NCBI RefSeq assembly: GCF_001653235.2
Contig: NC_035790.1
Span: 1,364,001 to 1,428,000, forward strand
Reading direction: 5' to 3'
Length of the DNA stretch: 64,000 nt
Source: Pochonia chlamydosporia 170
Taxonomy: Eukaryota; Ascomycota; Sordariomycetes; Hypocreales; Clavicipitaceae
The position numbers were made by a program, and so were the translations under genes. This document shows, in pieces, positions 23,977 through 35,665 of the stretch. Every line of letters starts with the position of its first letter. The first letter of the stretch is position 1. The notes under the pieces were generated by a model. It was not told the DNA's origin. It did not search any database and saw nothing but the letters and a program-made list of their open reading frames with translations.

Positions 23977-25377
23977 ATGGCCAATTTCACCATTCGCAAC
24001 CTGACGATTAACCCAGTCGAGCTAGTTCACGTTCAACGATTCGAGAGCGAGAAGATCAAGCAGGGCAATGTACTCTCAAATGTGACGACTGCCATCTCTG
24101 GCTTCCTCAACGCTACCGAGAGTGTATCCCATGAAATTCACCCCAGAGGCGAATCCATCAAGAGTGACGATGTATCGATTCGCGTCGAGCCTTTCCAGGT
24201 CAAAGAAACGGATGTTCGGTCTGCGGACCCTGGAAATGAAGTTGTGCGACTGACTTTCAAAACGGAAGACCATCGGTATGAGACAGACATCCCAAGCCCC
24301 AGTACGAAATCTGCCGTCATGAAGAAGCTGGACGATGGGCCTCACGATTTGACCGTGGTATACGTTCCAAACGGCGCTTTAATTGCCATTTTCTCTTCCG
24401 CAAAGCTCAATGCGTGGATGCATGAGCTCCAGGACGACTGGCCACTGACGGTCCTGTCCATTCCTGGCACTCACAACTCGCCTACTTGCCACAAAGCACT
24501 TCCCTCGGTTCGTTGCCAAGCTGTTGGTGTTCCAGAGCAGCTTCAAAATGGCGTCCGCTTTCTTGACATTCGGGTGTCGGCCAACACAGATGACGATGTG
24601 CTCACCCTCGTCCACAGCGCGTTTCCAATCTCTCTCACCGGAAACAAGTACTTTGCCGATATGTTGGAGGACATCTATAAGTTCCTAGAGGAAAACCCCA
24701 GCGAGACCGTCATTATGAGTGTCAAGCGCGAAGGCACCGGAAAAGGCACAGACGCCCAGGCAGGCAAGTACCTCAAGAATGGGTACGTTGATAAGCGAAG
24801 CGACCGCTGGTGGACTGATCCTAGGGTTCCCAAACTGGGCGAGGCTCGTGGCAAGATTGTTCTTGTCCGTAGATTTGGCTTGGATGACGAGATGAGAAAC
24901 GGCGGCTATGGTATTGATGCGCAGGAGTGGCCTGACAACTGCGAGGACGGCGTTGGCGGCGGTGGCGGCTTCCGCATTCAGGACTTCTACGAAGTCACCG
25001 AAAGCCAAAATATTGAAAAGAAGATCGAGTACAGTCGCGGCCAGCTAGAACGGGCCGCAGAGCAAGCCTTTGCACTTGCCGGAATGCCCAACTACAACGC
25101 AGAAGCTCACCCTCCGCCCTTCTTCATCAACTTCCTCAGTGCCAGCAACTTCTTCAACGCCACATGTTGGCCTGAGAGAATTGCCGCCAAGGTGAATCCT
25201 GCTGTGATTGAGTACCTTTGTGGCAAGCATGGTGAAGAAGGTAGAGGCCCCAAGCAGCTCAAGGTTGGCACTGCAGGAACTGGTATTGTAATTACTGACT
25301 GGGTTGGTGCCAATGACAATTGGGATCTTATCCGCTGCATTGTGGGCATGAATGCTCGCCTTCAGCTTCGAAGATAG
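23977..25377 (+). CDS. PI-PLC X-domain (PLC-like phosphodiesterase) protein
   Basis: Single-exon gene of 466 aa. The C-terminal two-thirds (about residues 145-460) look like a bacterial-type phosphatidylinositol-specific phospholipase C X domain: SIPGTHNS with the first catalytic His at about 166, the strand RFLDIRV (194-200, the acid residue), and LVHS with the second His at about 213. These two histidines and the acidic residue are what the family uses to cleave the phosphodiester to a cyclic inositol phosphate. The Y domain, C2 and EF-hands of eukaryotic PLCs are absent. The first 145 residues form an extra region of unknown fold. No signal peptide or membrane segment is visible, so a cytosolic enzyme is likely, unlike many secreted fungal relatives. 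Substrate is unproven. Confidence 0.88.
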   Translation: MANFTIRNLTINPVELVHVQRFESEKIKQGNVLSNVTTAISGFLNATESVSHEIHPRGESIKSDDVSIRVEPFQVKETDVRSADPGNEVVRLTFKTEDHRYETDIPSPSTKSAVMKKLDDGPHDLTVVYVPNGALIAIFSSAKLNAWMHELQDDWPLTVLSIPGTHNSPTCHKALPSVRCQAVGVPEQLQNGVRFLDIRVSANTDDDVLTLVHSAFPISLTGNKYFADMLEDIYKFLEENPSETVIMSVKREGTGKGTDAQAGKYLKNGYVDKRSDRWWTDPRVPKLGEARGKIVLVRRFGLDDEMRNGGYGIDAQEWPDNCEDGVGGGGGFRIQDFYEVTESQNIEKKIEYSRGQLERAAEQAFALAGMPNYNAEAHPPPFFINFLSASNFFNATCWPERIAAKVNPAVIEYLCGKHGEEGRGPKQLKVGTAGTGIVITDWVGANDNWDLIRCIVGMNARLQLRR

Positions 25378-27086
25378 AACACAAAGCCTGCTCAATTGCA
25401 TCGCGGGGAGGAATTATTATGTAGAACGGGATGCTGTAGTTACACGAATGTCACGAATGTAGGGACTAGAAAATGATGGCACAATTGAAATTTATATTGA
25501 GGTCTTGCTATATCGCCACGGGCTCATGTGCATCTGTCAAGTACTATGGTCAGCGACAATGCCTCACAATGTCTGCAATAGGAAAGAATAAGGAATAATT
25601 GCCATGTCAGTTCTCCAAGGTGAAAAGGTTGCTCATCACGATGAACTCAGCTAGTGCTTATAAGCAGAACTCATCCTAATGGCGGGATTTTGAAATAAAT
25701 GATGTGAAATGCGCCTACCTTTGGATGCATGCATTCATCTGTCGTGGCACAGTTTTGTTCATACCTGGGAGACACGGTCAGTCTGACATAAACATAAAAT
25801 GAAGCAGCATTGCACAAGTGAATCTAGAAATTGTTAGCCACGTATGTTGATACACCAGGTATTCGACGCATACCGACTATATCAGAAGTTGTTGTTGTGT
25901 TCATGCTCCAACAATCGAAGTGATTGAGGATCAAACAGTGTGAATACTTTGGTAAACTCATCACAATAGTCGAAGAGGACAGGACAAAAATCAATTCAAG
26001 TTAAATACCTAATTGCACATAGATGTTAGTTGGCTACACGAAATGGCTGGCAAAAATAAACAGCTATGCCAAGAGCCACGATCAGGTGACGAAGTGTCAT
26101 CAAGAGGCCCTGCCAGTCTTCCACCACAAGGGTTGTACAGCCTTGCTTTCAAGGGTGAAAGGTGGTAGGGCTCGATATGTCCGCCCGTTCGTTCAAATCT
26201 TCATCATAAAGTGGCTTCATTTCTGGGAATCGTGGAGAAGATATGCAAGTACCTATCGAAACAATATTAGCCACTGAACATGTAGAATATGGCAGCTGCA
26301 AAATTTGCGTTTGATTCTCCAATCAGACAAGGCTGAAACTTATACAACGTTATCCACATCATGTATTAAGCATGAGGAATCCCTAAGGTGTCGTTTTGAT
26401 CATCACTTGGAGGTGTGTGGGGGAGTTAAGGCAGTAGTTGAAATGGACCAACCTTTTGAGCAATAATTTAGACCGTGTCGCCGGTAGTCCATATTGATGG
26501 ACATCTACATCTTCAATCAGATCAGCAAATGTTTCATCAATTGATATCAAAAGCGGTAATGTGATCCAATGCCTCCTCAGTGTAATTCTAGAGTTTGATG
26601 AAGTCACCATGGTTTGGTATGAATTGGATTGTTCGTGTAAAGAATTCATCACAGAAAAATTGAGCAAGAATATGGAGAGGAGAAGGCTTACCGATGAATA
26701 TGATCACCGCACCATGATGCACGAAGCCGGATGAGCACTTGCTCACCAAGTCGACGTAGCTGGTGCGGTGAAAATGTTGGTGGAAAGAAACAAAAAGTGA
26801 AAAGCTCCGCAGGAATTTTTCATGGCGAGAAGGTTGAAATGGGGTAGCTAAAAGTAAGCTAACCTGAATTGGCTAGCGGTTGTTGTGAGCTCACCAGCCT
26901 TACTGTGGCTAGTAGGGTGGCGGTGCACCCGATCCCTCCCGGTGCCAGCTTGCGTGGCGAATCACCAGTGAATGCAGTCTTATAAGTTGATGTCACCCAG
27001 GCCAAAAGCCAGGCACACAGGCATCTGTAACAAACCAGTTCTCCTCTGTTTCCATCGCAGGAGGAGCAACAACAACAAACACCATC
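25378..27086. other. AT-richer intergenic region, no gene seen
   Basis: About 1.7 kb with base composition lower in GC than the neighbours. Frames at 26023-26277 (+) and 26383-26667 (-) are short and domain-free. No repeat or transposon similarity was recognised. Confidence 0.5.
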
Positions 27087-28415
27087 ATGGCGTCCCAAGG
27101 GGCAATATGGGGGTTTCCCACCCTCCGCTTCCTTAGGTTCGCTGTGGCCAAAACGACCAAGGCGGTTCGCAGCAAGATAACGGACGCTGCGAAGCCGTTC
27201 CAGGGTCAAGCACAGGCTATTCCTGTGCGAAGCGGATACACCGGGCGACAGCCTATTCATCCAGCAGCTCTATTGAAACAGCAGAAACGTGGATTAAGGT
27301 TGTTCTCCAGCGTCACAGGTTACAACTTCAACAACCTAGTTCGGCGATACATCAGTTCTGGGCGAACTGGACCCTCTCGATTCGACAGATCTAAGCTACC
27401 TTCATCAAATACATCTCGACGAGTTGCCCAGTTCTCTGGACGAGCTCCCTTCGCAAATACTCTGCGTCCTAATCTCACTGGTGGTGCCATGCCAAGAACC
27501 GCTGGAGGCTATAGCATCGGCGGCGGAGCGAGATACTTCTCTCACACTCCAGCAGCACCGGCACAAGTTGTGCAAAATGTTTCCCAGGCAATGAGAGGAT
27601 TCCTTCTCTCCGGCAAGAAGCTCCGATATGACGGCGTTAATACCCGTGGAGATCGCCGATACCGTGCTGTAACCAGCCTCGAGGACGAAGCTATGAACCG
27701 AATGGCCGCCGTCCCCGGCTTTACTCCCGGTTCCTTCATCGACTTCCAGATGAGCCCCATTATCACAGCCCTGAGCCCCCTAGCCGCTGCTGTTGTTCGT
27801 GCCTCTAATGACTCAATCCTCCGATCTGGGGCACTCGTTGAGCCTACCGTTCTGGATACGGAAGGATTCCTCGAAGTCTTGTCTGTTGACCTGCGTCGAG
27901 CTAGGAAACATTTGAAAGCAGTCATGGCCGACTTGAAGCGACTGAAAGCGCTAGGCGCGTTGCCTGTATCATTGGAGGCAGGAAGCAAGCTTCGAGTTCG
28001 CTTCCCTGGTGTTGACGCAATCTCTGTTGAGCGGCTGTGTGACGACATAGGCATCGAGCGAGGCATCATAGGCCAGGATTCGGACTTTGATGCTGCGACT
28101 GGGACTACAGTAGCGCTCAAATTCCCCTTTGCTCCGGAATCCGAGCGAGCGATAAGCTCCCCTGGTGGATCGGCTCGGTCACTCACTGGATACGACCTTG
28201 ACGATGTGGAGTCGTTGTTAGAGGATGACTCTTTCGTGAGAGAGGCATTTGCCTGCGACTTGGTGGACAGTCCATGGGTTTCCGAGCCCGAAGGCTATGA
28301 GAGCATGTCTCCGCCCATGCAGCCTGAAGAGCGTCCATCAGATGAGTTTGAGCGCTATGACGAGATATACCGATTTTTGGCGGAATGCGACCGTGGTCGG
28401 GGAAGACTCGGGTGA
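27087..28415 (+). CDS. Fungal protein with mitochondrial-type N-terminus, 442 aa, function unknown
   Basis: Single-exon gene. The N-terminus is rich in Arg, Lys, Ser and hydrophobics without acidic residues for about 60 residues (FPTLRFLRFAVAKTTKAVRS), as in mitochondrial presequences, and more basic Ser/Gly-rich sequence follows to about residue 155 (ARYFSHTP is a typical cleavage-like motif). A folded-looking central region runs from about 165 to 350, including a charged helix (EVLSVDLRRARKHLKAVMADLKRLKALG). The C-terminus is acidic, ending in ECDRGRGRLG. From memory, related fungal proteins are sometimes labelled casein kinase II beta subunit, but the CPxxC zinc-binding pair of true CK2-beta is not present here, so I do not use that name. 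A mitochondrial location is inference. Confidence 0.8.
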   Translation: MASQGAIWGFPTLRFLRFAVAKTTKAVRSKITDAAKPFQGQAQAIPVRSGYTGRQPIHPAALLKQQKRGLRLFSSVTGYNFNNLVRRYISSGRTGPSRFDRSKLPSSNTSRRVAQFSGRAPFANTLRPNLTGGAMPRTAGGYSIGGGARYFSHTPAAPAQVVQNVSQAMRGFLLSGKKLRYDGVNTRGDRRYRAVTSLEDEAMNRMAAVPGFTPGSFIDFQMSPIITALSPLAAAVVRASNDSILRSGALVEPTVLDTEGFLEVLSVDLRRARKHLKAVMADLKRLKALGALPVSLEAGSKLRVRFPGVDAISVERLCDDIGIERGIIGQDSDFDAATGTTVALKFPFAPESERAISSPGGSARSLTGYDLDDVESLLEDDSFVREAFACDLVDSPWVSEPEGYESMSPPMQPEERPSDEFERYDEIYRFLAECDRGRGRLG

Positions 28416-29737
28416 GGGCGAAACCTCTGGTACATGAAATTGAGCGATACCAGCCCACTAGTTTGTGATAGGATCTGAGGTGGGATTACACTCGTTTGTA
28501 ACATTTTGTTTTTAGTGCTAGAGCACGATTTCACCTCGTCAGGCCATGTAGCTTCCCATAGTTTTTCATTGAGTGCAAGTACCTCCAAAACTGCTCAAGT
28601 CTCGTCTGCGAGTGTTCTAAAAGTCAACACTGTGTATCATAATTGTGGTATATCTCTTTGTCTTGCTGGATCCTGGCTCAGCCCATGTGAGGGTTTTGGT
28701 GACGATATTTTCGACTCGAGGAGACTAGTCGAAGAGGAGATGTGCTGCAAAAGTATGCCGAACGAGATCAATTCAGCACACATTACGGCACAGTGCTGGC
28801 TCGTGGATGGCATATTTGCGTCTGAAGCATCCAATGCCACAAGATTTCCGCTGTGAGAAGAAGACCAAAGCAGACGACAATGTCTGCACCGAGCTATGGG
28901 CTGTTTGTGGCTGATGTTGAAGGATTTTGTCTGCCTTCTTGATGCTTTCAAGGTCAACTGGTGGTCAAATCTGGTTGATGCTACACGCTTGCTCAGGGTC
29001 AGAGTCTGGCACGGACCCTCCAATCAATGATAACGTGTGCAGTGGCCAGCCCCATCCGTTCCCCGCTGTAGTGTGCTGTAACTGGAAGGCTACATACACC
29101 CCGTTGTAGCATCAATATTGAGTGATTGATGCTCAAACCATCTTACGCTTGACATCCGCAACGCCGAACAGGGCTTTATTACAAACAATTTTTGCGAAGC
29201 TTGATATTCACTCGCTATCAATGTATGAAGTAGAGCTGTCAGTGATTTATAATTTGAATCGTCCTTACAACAAGTTGCCGAGTTTAGTCTGCTCCATGGC
29301 TCACCAGCACTTGGAGGGTGATGATGTCCCACCCTGTCTGGTCTGGTAACCTCGAATCTACCGGTTTAAGTAACGGCCATCTGGCATAGCCAAGTCATAG
29401 CATCCAAAAAAAAAAAAAAAACATATATGTATATCAAAACGTTTCTTGATTTTCGAAACTGGAGAATCTGGGGTAAAGCCGAGCCCCCATCTCGTCTGCA
29501 ATCCTGCCCTCTCACTCCTTCAATACCCTGTCCAAAGTTCCAACCACCACTCACATCCATCTGCCCCACCACAGTTGCCTCGGCTCAAGTGAAGCTCCCC
29601 CGATAATGCCGGGGTCCGTCGCAAGAGTATATCTGTGGACTCGGCCGCCCGCTTCCTGTGCCGCAACATCATGGTCGTGTTCCTGCTATTGCTCAATTGC
29701 ACCAGTAAAACACGTTATCGAACATAATTATCACAAA
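28416..29737. other. Intergenic, no gene seen
   Basis: About 1.3 kb. It contains an A16 tract (29406-29421) next to an ATATATGTATAT stretch, and short domain-free frames. The last part is the promoter and leader of the hydratase gene. Confidence 0.5.
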
Positions 29738-30788
29738 ATGTCGGGTCCAGGCGTCGGTTTCGAGTATCCTCCCCAGCAAGTCTCTTGGCTGAAGCGAGAT
29801 GTGCTGCTCTTCGCAAACAGCATTGGTGCCACGGCCGACGAGCTTCACCTCCTCTACGTATGGGAACAAAATATCCCCAAAGATGAAGTTGAAATGGCTG
29901 ACAGAATCTCTAGGAGCTTCACCCCAATTTCGCCGTTTTCCCTACCTATCCCATCATTCTGTGTAAGCCAGAGCACTTCATCCCAAGCTTCAATTGCCAT
30001 CGACGTGGAAGCTAACCTGATGGACAGCTTTCAAAGGCAACACCCAAGAAGTCATTGACTTTTACGCCGCCTCCAAGGCCGTCAAGATCCCCGGCGTCCC
30101 TGAATTCGACTACCGCCGCGTGGTAGACGGCCAGCGAAAGATGGAATTCTTCAAAGCCCTCCCCACCACCTCCGAAGGCAAGAAGTTCGAATCCAGAACC
30201 AAGGTCCTCGGCGTTTACGACAAGGGCCGACCCGGCACAGTCCTCGACGTGCAGACCGATCTTGTCGACACTGCTACCGGCGACGTCTACAGCCGTGTCA
30301 CAACCAGCTCATTCTTCGTCGGTCAGGGCGGCTGGCACGGTCCCAAGGGTCCTGCTACCAAGAACTTCCCTCCTCCCAAGGACAAGCAGCCCGATGCTGT
30401 TCTCGAGCACCAAACCACCACCGAGTCGGCCCTGCTGTACCGCCTGAACGGCGACTACAACCCTCTGCATGCTACTCCCGAGCCTGGTCAGAAGATGGGC
30501 TTCGGAGGTGCCATTATGCACGGCCTGTACTCGTGGAACACCACCTGCCATTTGATTCTCAAGACTCTTGGTGGCAGCGACCCTGCCAATATCAAGGAGT
30601 ACCAGGCCCGTTTTGCAAGTCCCGTCAAGCCGGGCGACAAGTTGGTTACTAGGGTTTGGCGCACCGGCGAGAAGCAAGGCGACTTTGAGGAGATTCGATT
30701 TGTGACTGAGGTTGCGGGTGGTAAGGTGTGCCTGAGCAATGGGCGTGCTTTGGTGAAGGTTGTTGGAGGTGTTGCTAGCAAGCTGTGA
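29738..30788 (+). CDS. Peroxisomal (R)-specific enoyl-CoA hydratase 2, MaoC-like
   Basis: Three coding exons, 29738-29857, 29914-29962 and 30028-30788, with introns of 56 and 65 nt, give 309 aa. The middle exon is 49 nt; including it restores the HPNFAVFPTYPIIL segment typical of the N-terminal hot-dog half. The hydratase-2 signature YRLNGDYNPLH lies at 194-204 with the expected Asp199 and His204. The enzyme adds water to trans-2-enoyl-CoA to give (3R)-hydroxyacyl-CoA in beta-oxidation. The protein ends Ser-Lys-Leu, a canonical PTS1, so peroxisomal import is expected. In fungi this activity is usually a domain of the Fox2 multifunctional enzyme; here it stands alone, as in a second hydratase copy. 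The first splice donor follows codon LLY. Confidence 0.92.
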
Positions 30789-31127
30789 ACTAGCAAGTGG
30801 TGAGGCGGCAATCTTTGTCTACTGTATTTAGCAATCAACATGTATCACGCAGTCAGTATGTAACGAATGAGTAAAAATTTACGACTACTTTAAACAACCG
30901 TTGTTTATTTTAATTTTGTTGCCTAGAATTTAATAGCGTGTCGTACTCGCAGGTCATCCTCCAAAATTCACCAATTTTCCTATTTGAGGGTGGACCTGGG
31001 CCTTCCCAAATTCTGCTGCCTTGACCAAACCTCAACTCATCAAAACGACAAACCTCTTATAAGACAGCCTGTAAGACATCCAACACCAGAAAAGACAAAT
31101 GCATCCTCTCAATAAACTCCATCAGCA
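30789..31127. other. Short intergenic, 3' end and promoter
   Basis: About 340 bp: AT-rich 3' flank of the hydratase gene, then the pyrimidine-rich promoter and leader of the tubulin cofactor gene. Nothing else seen. Confidence 0.5.
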
Positions 31128-32967
31128 ATGAGCCAAGAACCGTACGTGGGCCAGCGAATCTCCTACGGCGGCGCACTCTGCACCGTTCGCTACGTCGGTG
31201 ATGTCGCTGGCACAACTGGCTCCTGGCTAGGCGTAGAATGGGACGACGCTACGCGCGGGAAACACGACGGCTCGCACAAAGGAGTGCGCTACTTCACATG
31301 TATGGTCCCATGAAGCCTTCAGTTTTTCTTCTACCGCAGTGCTCTGACACGCCATTTAGGTCTCTCAAGGTCGTCTACCGCAGCATCCTTTGTGCGCCCC
31401 ACGCGGCCCAAGGACGACGGCCAGGGCTTCTTGTCCGCCCTCAAGGAGAAGTATCTCTCTGACCCGTCTCAGGATAAAAATGGCCAGGAGGGCGCTCAGA
31501 TCGTGATTTCTGGTAGAAAAGTCGCGGAGGAAGTTGGGTTCGACAAGATTTGGAAGAAGCTTTCGCAGGTTAGGGATCTGAAGATTGTGATTTTGGATGG
31601 CCTGCGAATTGCGACCGCTCGACAGGATGGAGATGACTCTATAGCGGAATCATGCCCGAGTATTGTGCATGTTGATCTGAGTAGGAATTTGTTTGAGACT
31701 ATAGGGCCGGTGGTGGATATTTGCGCTGAGTTGACGACCTTGAGGAAGCTCAGTATCAAGTAAGCTGCTTCTGATTTTGCAATGTCGACGATAGACGCTG
31801 ACGTATTATCAAAGTGGCAACCGATTTCAGAACCTCTTGAAAGATGCAGCCCTAGACAAAATCGGCGTGGCATTCCAAGGCGTTACAGATTTATCACTTG
31901 AAGAGGCCTTGCTCAGCTGGGAGGAGTTATGCGCCATTGCTACACGATGTCCCAGTTTAACGACCTTCAATGCTGGCTCAAATCAACTGACCTCCCTCCC
32001 AGAGATGAACCATCTCTCTCTTTCAGACACACTAACCTCCATTAATCTCGAATTCAACGACTTCACCGCCCTCTCTGACATCGCAAGTCTCACCTCCCTA
32101 ACCGCCCTCCGAAACCTCCACCTTAAAGGCAACAACATCACCGCCATTTCACCAGACGAAACACCAGGACCTATATTCCCCCCATCCCTACAATACCTCG
32201 ACGTCTCATACAACAACATATCCACATGGTCCTTCGTAGACCTCCTCCCCAAACACCTACCCGGCCTCAATGCCCTCCGCCTCTCCCACAACCCCGTCTA
32301 CGACGCCGCCAAAGACGACGACAAGAAGGCCTCATCCTCCGAAGAATCACACATGTTCACCATCGGACGACTCGCCAACCTGAAGAGCCTGAATTTCGCA
32401 CAAGTCAAAACGGCGGACCGAACAAACGCCGAGATGTTTTACTTGTCACGGATAGCGAAGCAACTTGCTACGGTTCCTGAATCCGCAGAGCCTACCATCC
32501 TGGTCCAACACCCGCGGTATAAGGAACTGTGCGATATTTACGGTGAGCCGGATGTGATTCGTAGGGATGAAGTGAACCCTTCGTTTTTGGAAGCACGTTT
32601 AATCACGGTGGCGTTTCATTTTGAGGGCCAGCAGAACAAGGTGGCCAAGATACCCAAGTCTTTTGATGTCTATGCGGTCAAGGGCGTTGCTGGGAGGTTG
32701 TTTGGCTTGTCGCCGCTGAGAGTGAAGTTGGTTTGGGAGACGGGGGAGTGGGATCCGGTGGCTGGGTATGATGATCGCGATGGGGAGAGTAGTGATGAGG
32801 AGGAACCGGATGATGATGAGGCGGAGGAGATGGGTGAAGAGGGCGGTGCGAAGAATGGCAGGTCTGGACGCTGGATAAAGAGGGAGGTGGAGTTGAGGGA
32901 TGGGCCGAAGCAGTTGGGCTATTGTGTTGATGGACTGGATGTGTCTATTCGGGTTGAGATGCCGTGA
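31128..32967 (+). CDS. Tubulin-folding cofactor E (TBCE/Pac2-like)
   Basis: Exons 31128-31299, 31360-31759 and 31815-32967 (introns 60 and 55 nt) encode 574 aa. The order is that of cofactor E: an N-terminal CAP-Gly domain (about 5-75) with the signature GKHDG at 44-48, where the family usually has GKNDG; leucine-rich repeats through the middle (strands such as LTSINLEFNDFTAL, LRNLHLKGNNI, LQYLDVSYNNI); and a C-terminal ubiquitin-like domain (about 450-574) interrupted by an acidic insert (SSDEEEPDDDEAEE). The protein helps assemble and also dissociate alpha/beta-tubulin dimers, with cofactors B, C and D. Both introns interrupt codons (phases 1 and 2), and splicing restores FTCLSR and SINGNRFQ. 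Confidence 0.94.
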
Positions 32968-33784
32968 GGTATGAGCGGCTCTTTAGGGCAATGGAAGGCA
33001 AAGAGAAGAAGAGCCGCAAAGTCAACATAGAATACAAGATTCCATCAGACTATTTGCCACTATCTTAGCAAACACATGTTGAAGCCCGATTTCTTTCTTC
33101 AGTATGTGATATGGGTAAGTTGTCTTGTGCATTTGATCCCATCCTCCTTCTAGAAAGACACTAGGAGATAAGTCCGTCGCAAAGCTGACAGATCCACGGT
33201 GTTCGCAACAGACGATACGTCATGGTTCATGTCAAGCAAGATGGACATAGGTCAGCCTCAACTCCGACTGCGACTGTGCAGCTGCCGGCAGAACGGCATC
33301 CTCGCGGGAGCGAAACCAAAACGTGGCTACTCCCGATCATGGAGAATTCTTGACAATCAATCGGATCTTGCCAAGAATGTGTTATGTCCAGCTCATCGGG
33401 GATGGAGATTCGTCGCAGGTGTGGGAACGCCATCGGAATAAGCGTGTGTTTGTGCCATATTTCCGATCGGGCATTGTCCTTGTCGCCCCTGCGCCAACTC
33501 GCTCACCCACACCTCACCTCCGTATTGTAGGTGGACGGACATGACGCATGGCGCTAAATCGTCTGGTGGCAGACCTCCATTGGACGGAGGTGGCGGAGAG
33601 CTCGAATTGCTCTATGTCCGTATATGAGGTCAAAGCCGTGATGGAAAGTATAAAGACGAATGCTGTTCCTAGTTAGTTGGGCTTGGAAATTGTTCCCGTC
33701 ACCAGCTTTACTTCGATACTTCGATCAACAATTTTTTCGTCACAAGTACATCTAATCACAAAACCGTGTAATTATACGTCCAAC
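32968..33784. other. Intergenic, promoter of the reductase gene
   Basis: About 800 bp with no supported gene. Small frames at 33199-33544 overlap on both strands and lack domains. Confidence 0.5.
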
Positions 33785-34907
33785 ATGCCTCAAGTCATTG
33801 GCAAGCAAGTCGGCCCTATTGGCTATGGTCTCATGGGTATGTCATCAATCTAGAAGGAGATCGTCGTCATAATAATCCATCAATTTTGCTAACAAGTGTC
33901 ATTGGTAGGCTTCACCTGGCGTCCTGAGCCAACCCCCATCGATCAAGCCATTGAAGCATTGAAAGCTGCCTTGGAGAGCGGTCTGACTCTGTGGAACGGC
34001 GCTGAATTCTACGGCACCCCCGAGTGCAACTCCATGACCTTGATGAAGGCTTACTTCACCAAGTATCCCGAGGACGCCGATAAAGTTACACTTGTCATCA
34101 AGGGAGGAATGGATCTTGCGACACACAAACAAAACGGCACCCCTGAAGGCACACGTCGCAGTCTGGATAATATTATCAACCAACTCGGCGGGACTAAGAA
34201 GCTCGACGGCTTTGCTCCTTCTCGACGCGATCCCAATACGCCCCTTGAGGTTACATATGGCGTCATCCAAAAAGAGTACATTGACACCGGCAAATTGGGA
34301 GCCGTCTACCTCTCTGAGTGCAGTGCCGACACCATTCATGAAGCCGCCAAACTCGCCAAGATTGGCGCGGTTGAAGTCGAGATGAGCATGTTCTCGCCTG
34401 ACATTCTTACCAATGGCGTAGCTGAAGCCTGTGCTCAGCACGATATTCCCATCTTGGCTTACTCACCCATGGGTAGAGGTGTACGTTTCCCAGCGATGTC
34501 ACTCTTACCATAACGTAATCCATAGCTAACATGCCATGCAGATGCTCACTGGCAGGTTCAAAAGCATTGCGGATATCCAGGATCGTGGTATCATGTCAAA
34601 ATTCCCGCGGTTCCAGCCCGGCGCATTTGAGCACAACCTTCAGCTCGTCAATCAAGTCGAAGAGATTGCAAAGGAAAAAGGTTGCACGCCCGGTCAGTTG
34701 GCTATTGCCTGGGTTCGCAAGCATAGCAATCGCCCTGGACTGCCTACCATCATTCCGATTCCAGGTGCTACGGCCGCTTCGCGGGTAAGGGAGAACGCAA
34801 AGGTTGTAGATATTACTGAGGAGGAATTCGCCAAGATTACCGATCTGGTAAAGAACTTTGAGACGGCTGGAAAGAGATATCCTGATTTTGTCCCCACAAA
34901 CACCTAG
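33785..34907 (+). CDS. Aldo-keto reductase, pyridoxal reductase-like (AKR8 type)
   Basis: Exons 33785-33836, 33909-34480 and 34542-34907 with introns of 72 and 61 nt encode 329 aa, the usual length. The short first exon holds the GPIGYGLMG start of the barrel. The catalytic Tyr is in NGAEFYG (Tyr52) and the Lys in VIKGG (Lys82). The usual Asp before the Tyr motif is replaced (WNGAEFYG) as in pyridoxal reductases of the yeast Plr1 group. The NADPH-binding C-terminal pattern IPIPGATAASRVRENA is intact. The likely reaction is NADPH-dependent reduction of pyridoxal to pyridoxine; other carbonyl substrates are possible. The gene is not part of a recognisable metabolite cluster. Confidence 0.9.
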
Positions 34908-35665
34908 ATGGCAGTATGGCGGGAGGGACGAGGTGAGCTACTAGCTGTTAGAAACTATTTGTGTTCATGGTGAATCATAGCGTGTATTTTTTGTTTTCTT
35001 GGGAAAAATAGAAATCAGGAAAGTTTTATCCACAGACAGGCCGAAAATGGCCTTCAGAATTGCAGAATTCAATAAAATTGAATGCATCATGTCGGGCAAA
35101 CAAAAGTTGAGTCGATTCAAGGAGACATACCAAAAGCAAGGCTGGTTCATGTGATTGCCATTGCGACACATGTTGTGCGGAAGCGATCAAGACATTGTCA
35201 TCCAATTCACCCTTTGGCACGAGTAGTCAGATAGAGAGTTACCTACGAAGGAGTCGAAAAATCTCTGATGCTGTTGTCAGCTAAGGGATCAAATGAACCA
35301 GGAGTGGAGGCAATCCAAAATATTTCGCCAAGCGAGTCCCCACGTGACCAGTTCAATGAAGCACATATGGCAACGACAAGTACGAAATTACGCAGTCGCA
35401 AATTTGATGCCAGCTTATCAAAGACGTTCAATGTATTTTTCTATTGCTCCTGGACGAGCTTATTACGTTGTACATGCCGAGGTTGTGTCAGATATACTGG
35501 CGTGATGTGAGGAGCTTCACAGTTACATACTCCAAACCAAAGCACACATCCTCTTACATGGTATTTTATTACACCACTCGTACTATGGGGTATACAACAT
35601 AAGCAGTTCCTATCAACCCTTGCAACAGGCGAAATATTCCCAATCAGACAGCTTCCACGGCTTGT
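34908..35665. other. Convergent intergenic region, no gene seen
   Basis: About 760 bp between the reductase (+) and the dynein chain (-). It holds both 3' flanks; short frames here lack domains. Confidence 0.5.

Noticed and set aside
29738..34907. Secondary-metabolite or catabolic cluster of hydratase, cofactor E and reductase
   Set aside because: The genes belong to unrelated housekeeping pathways, with no synthase, transporter or cluster regulator nearby.
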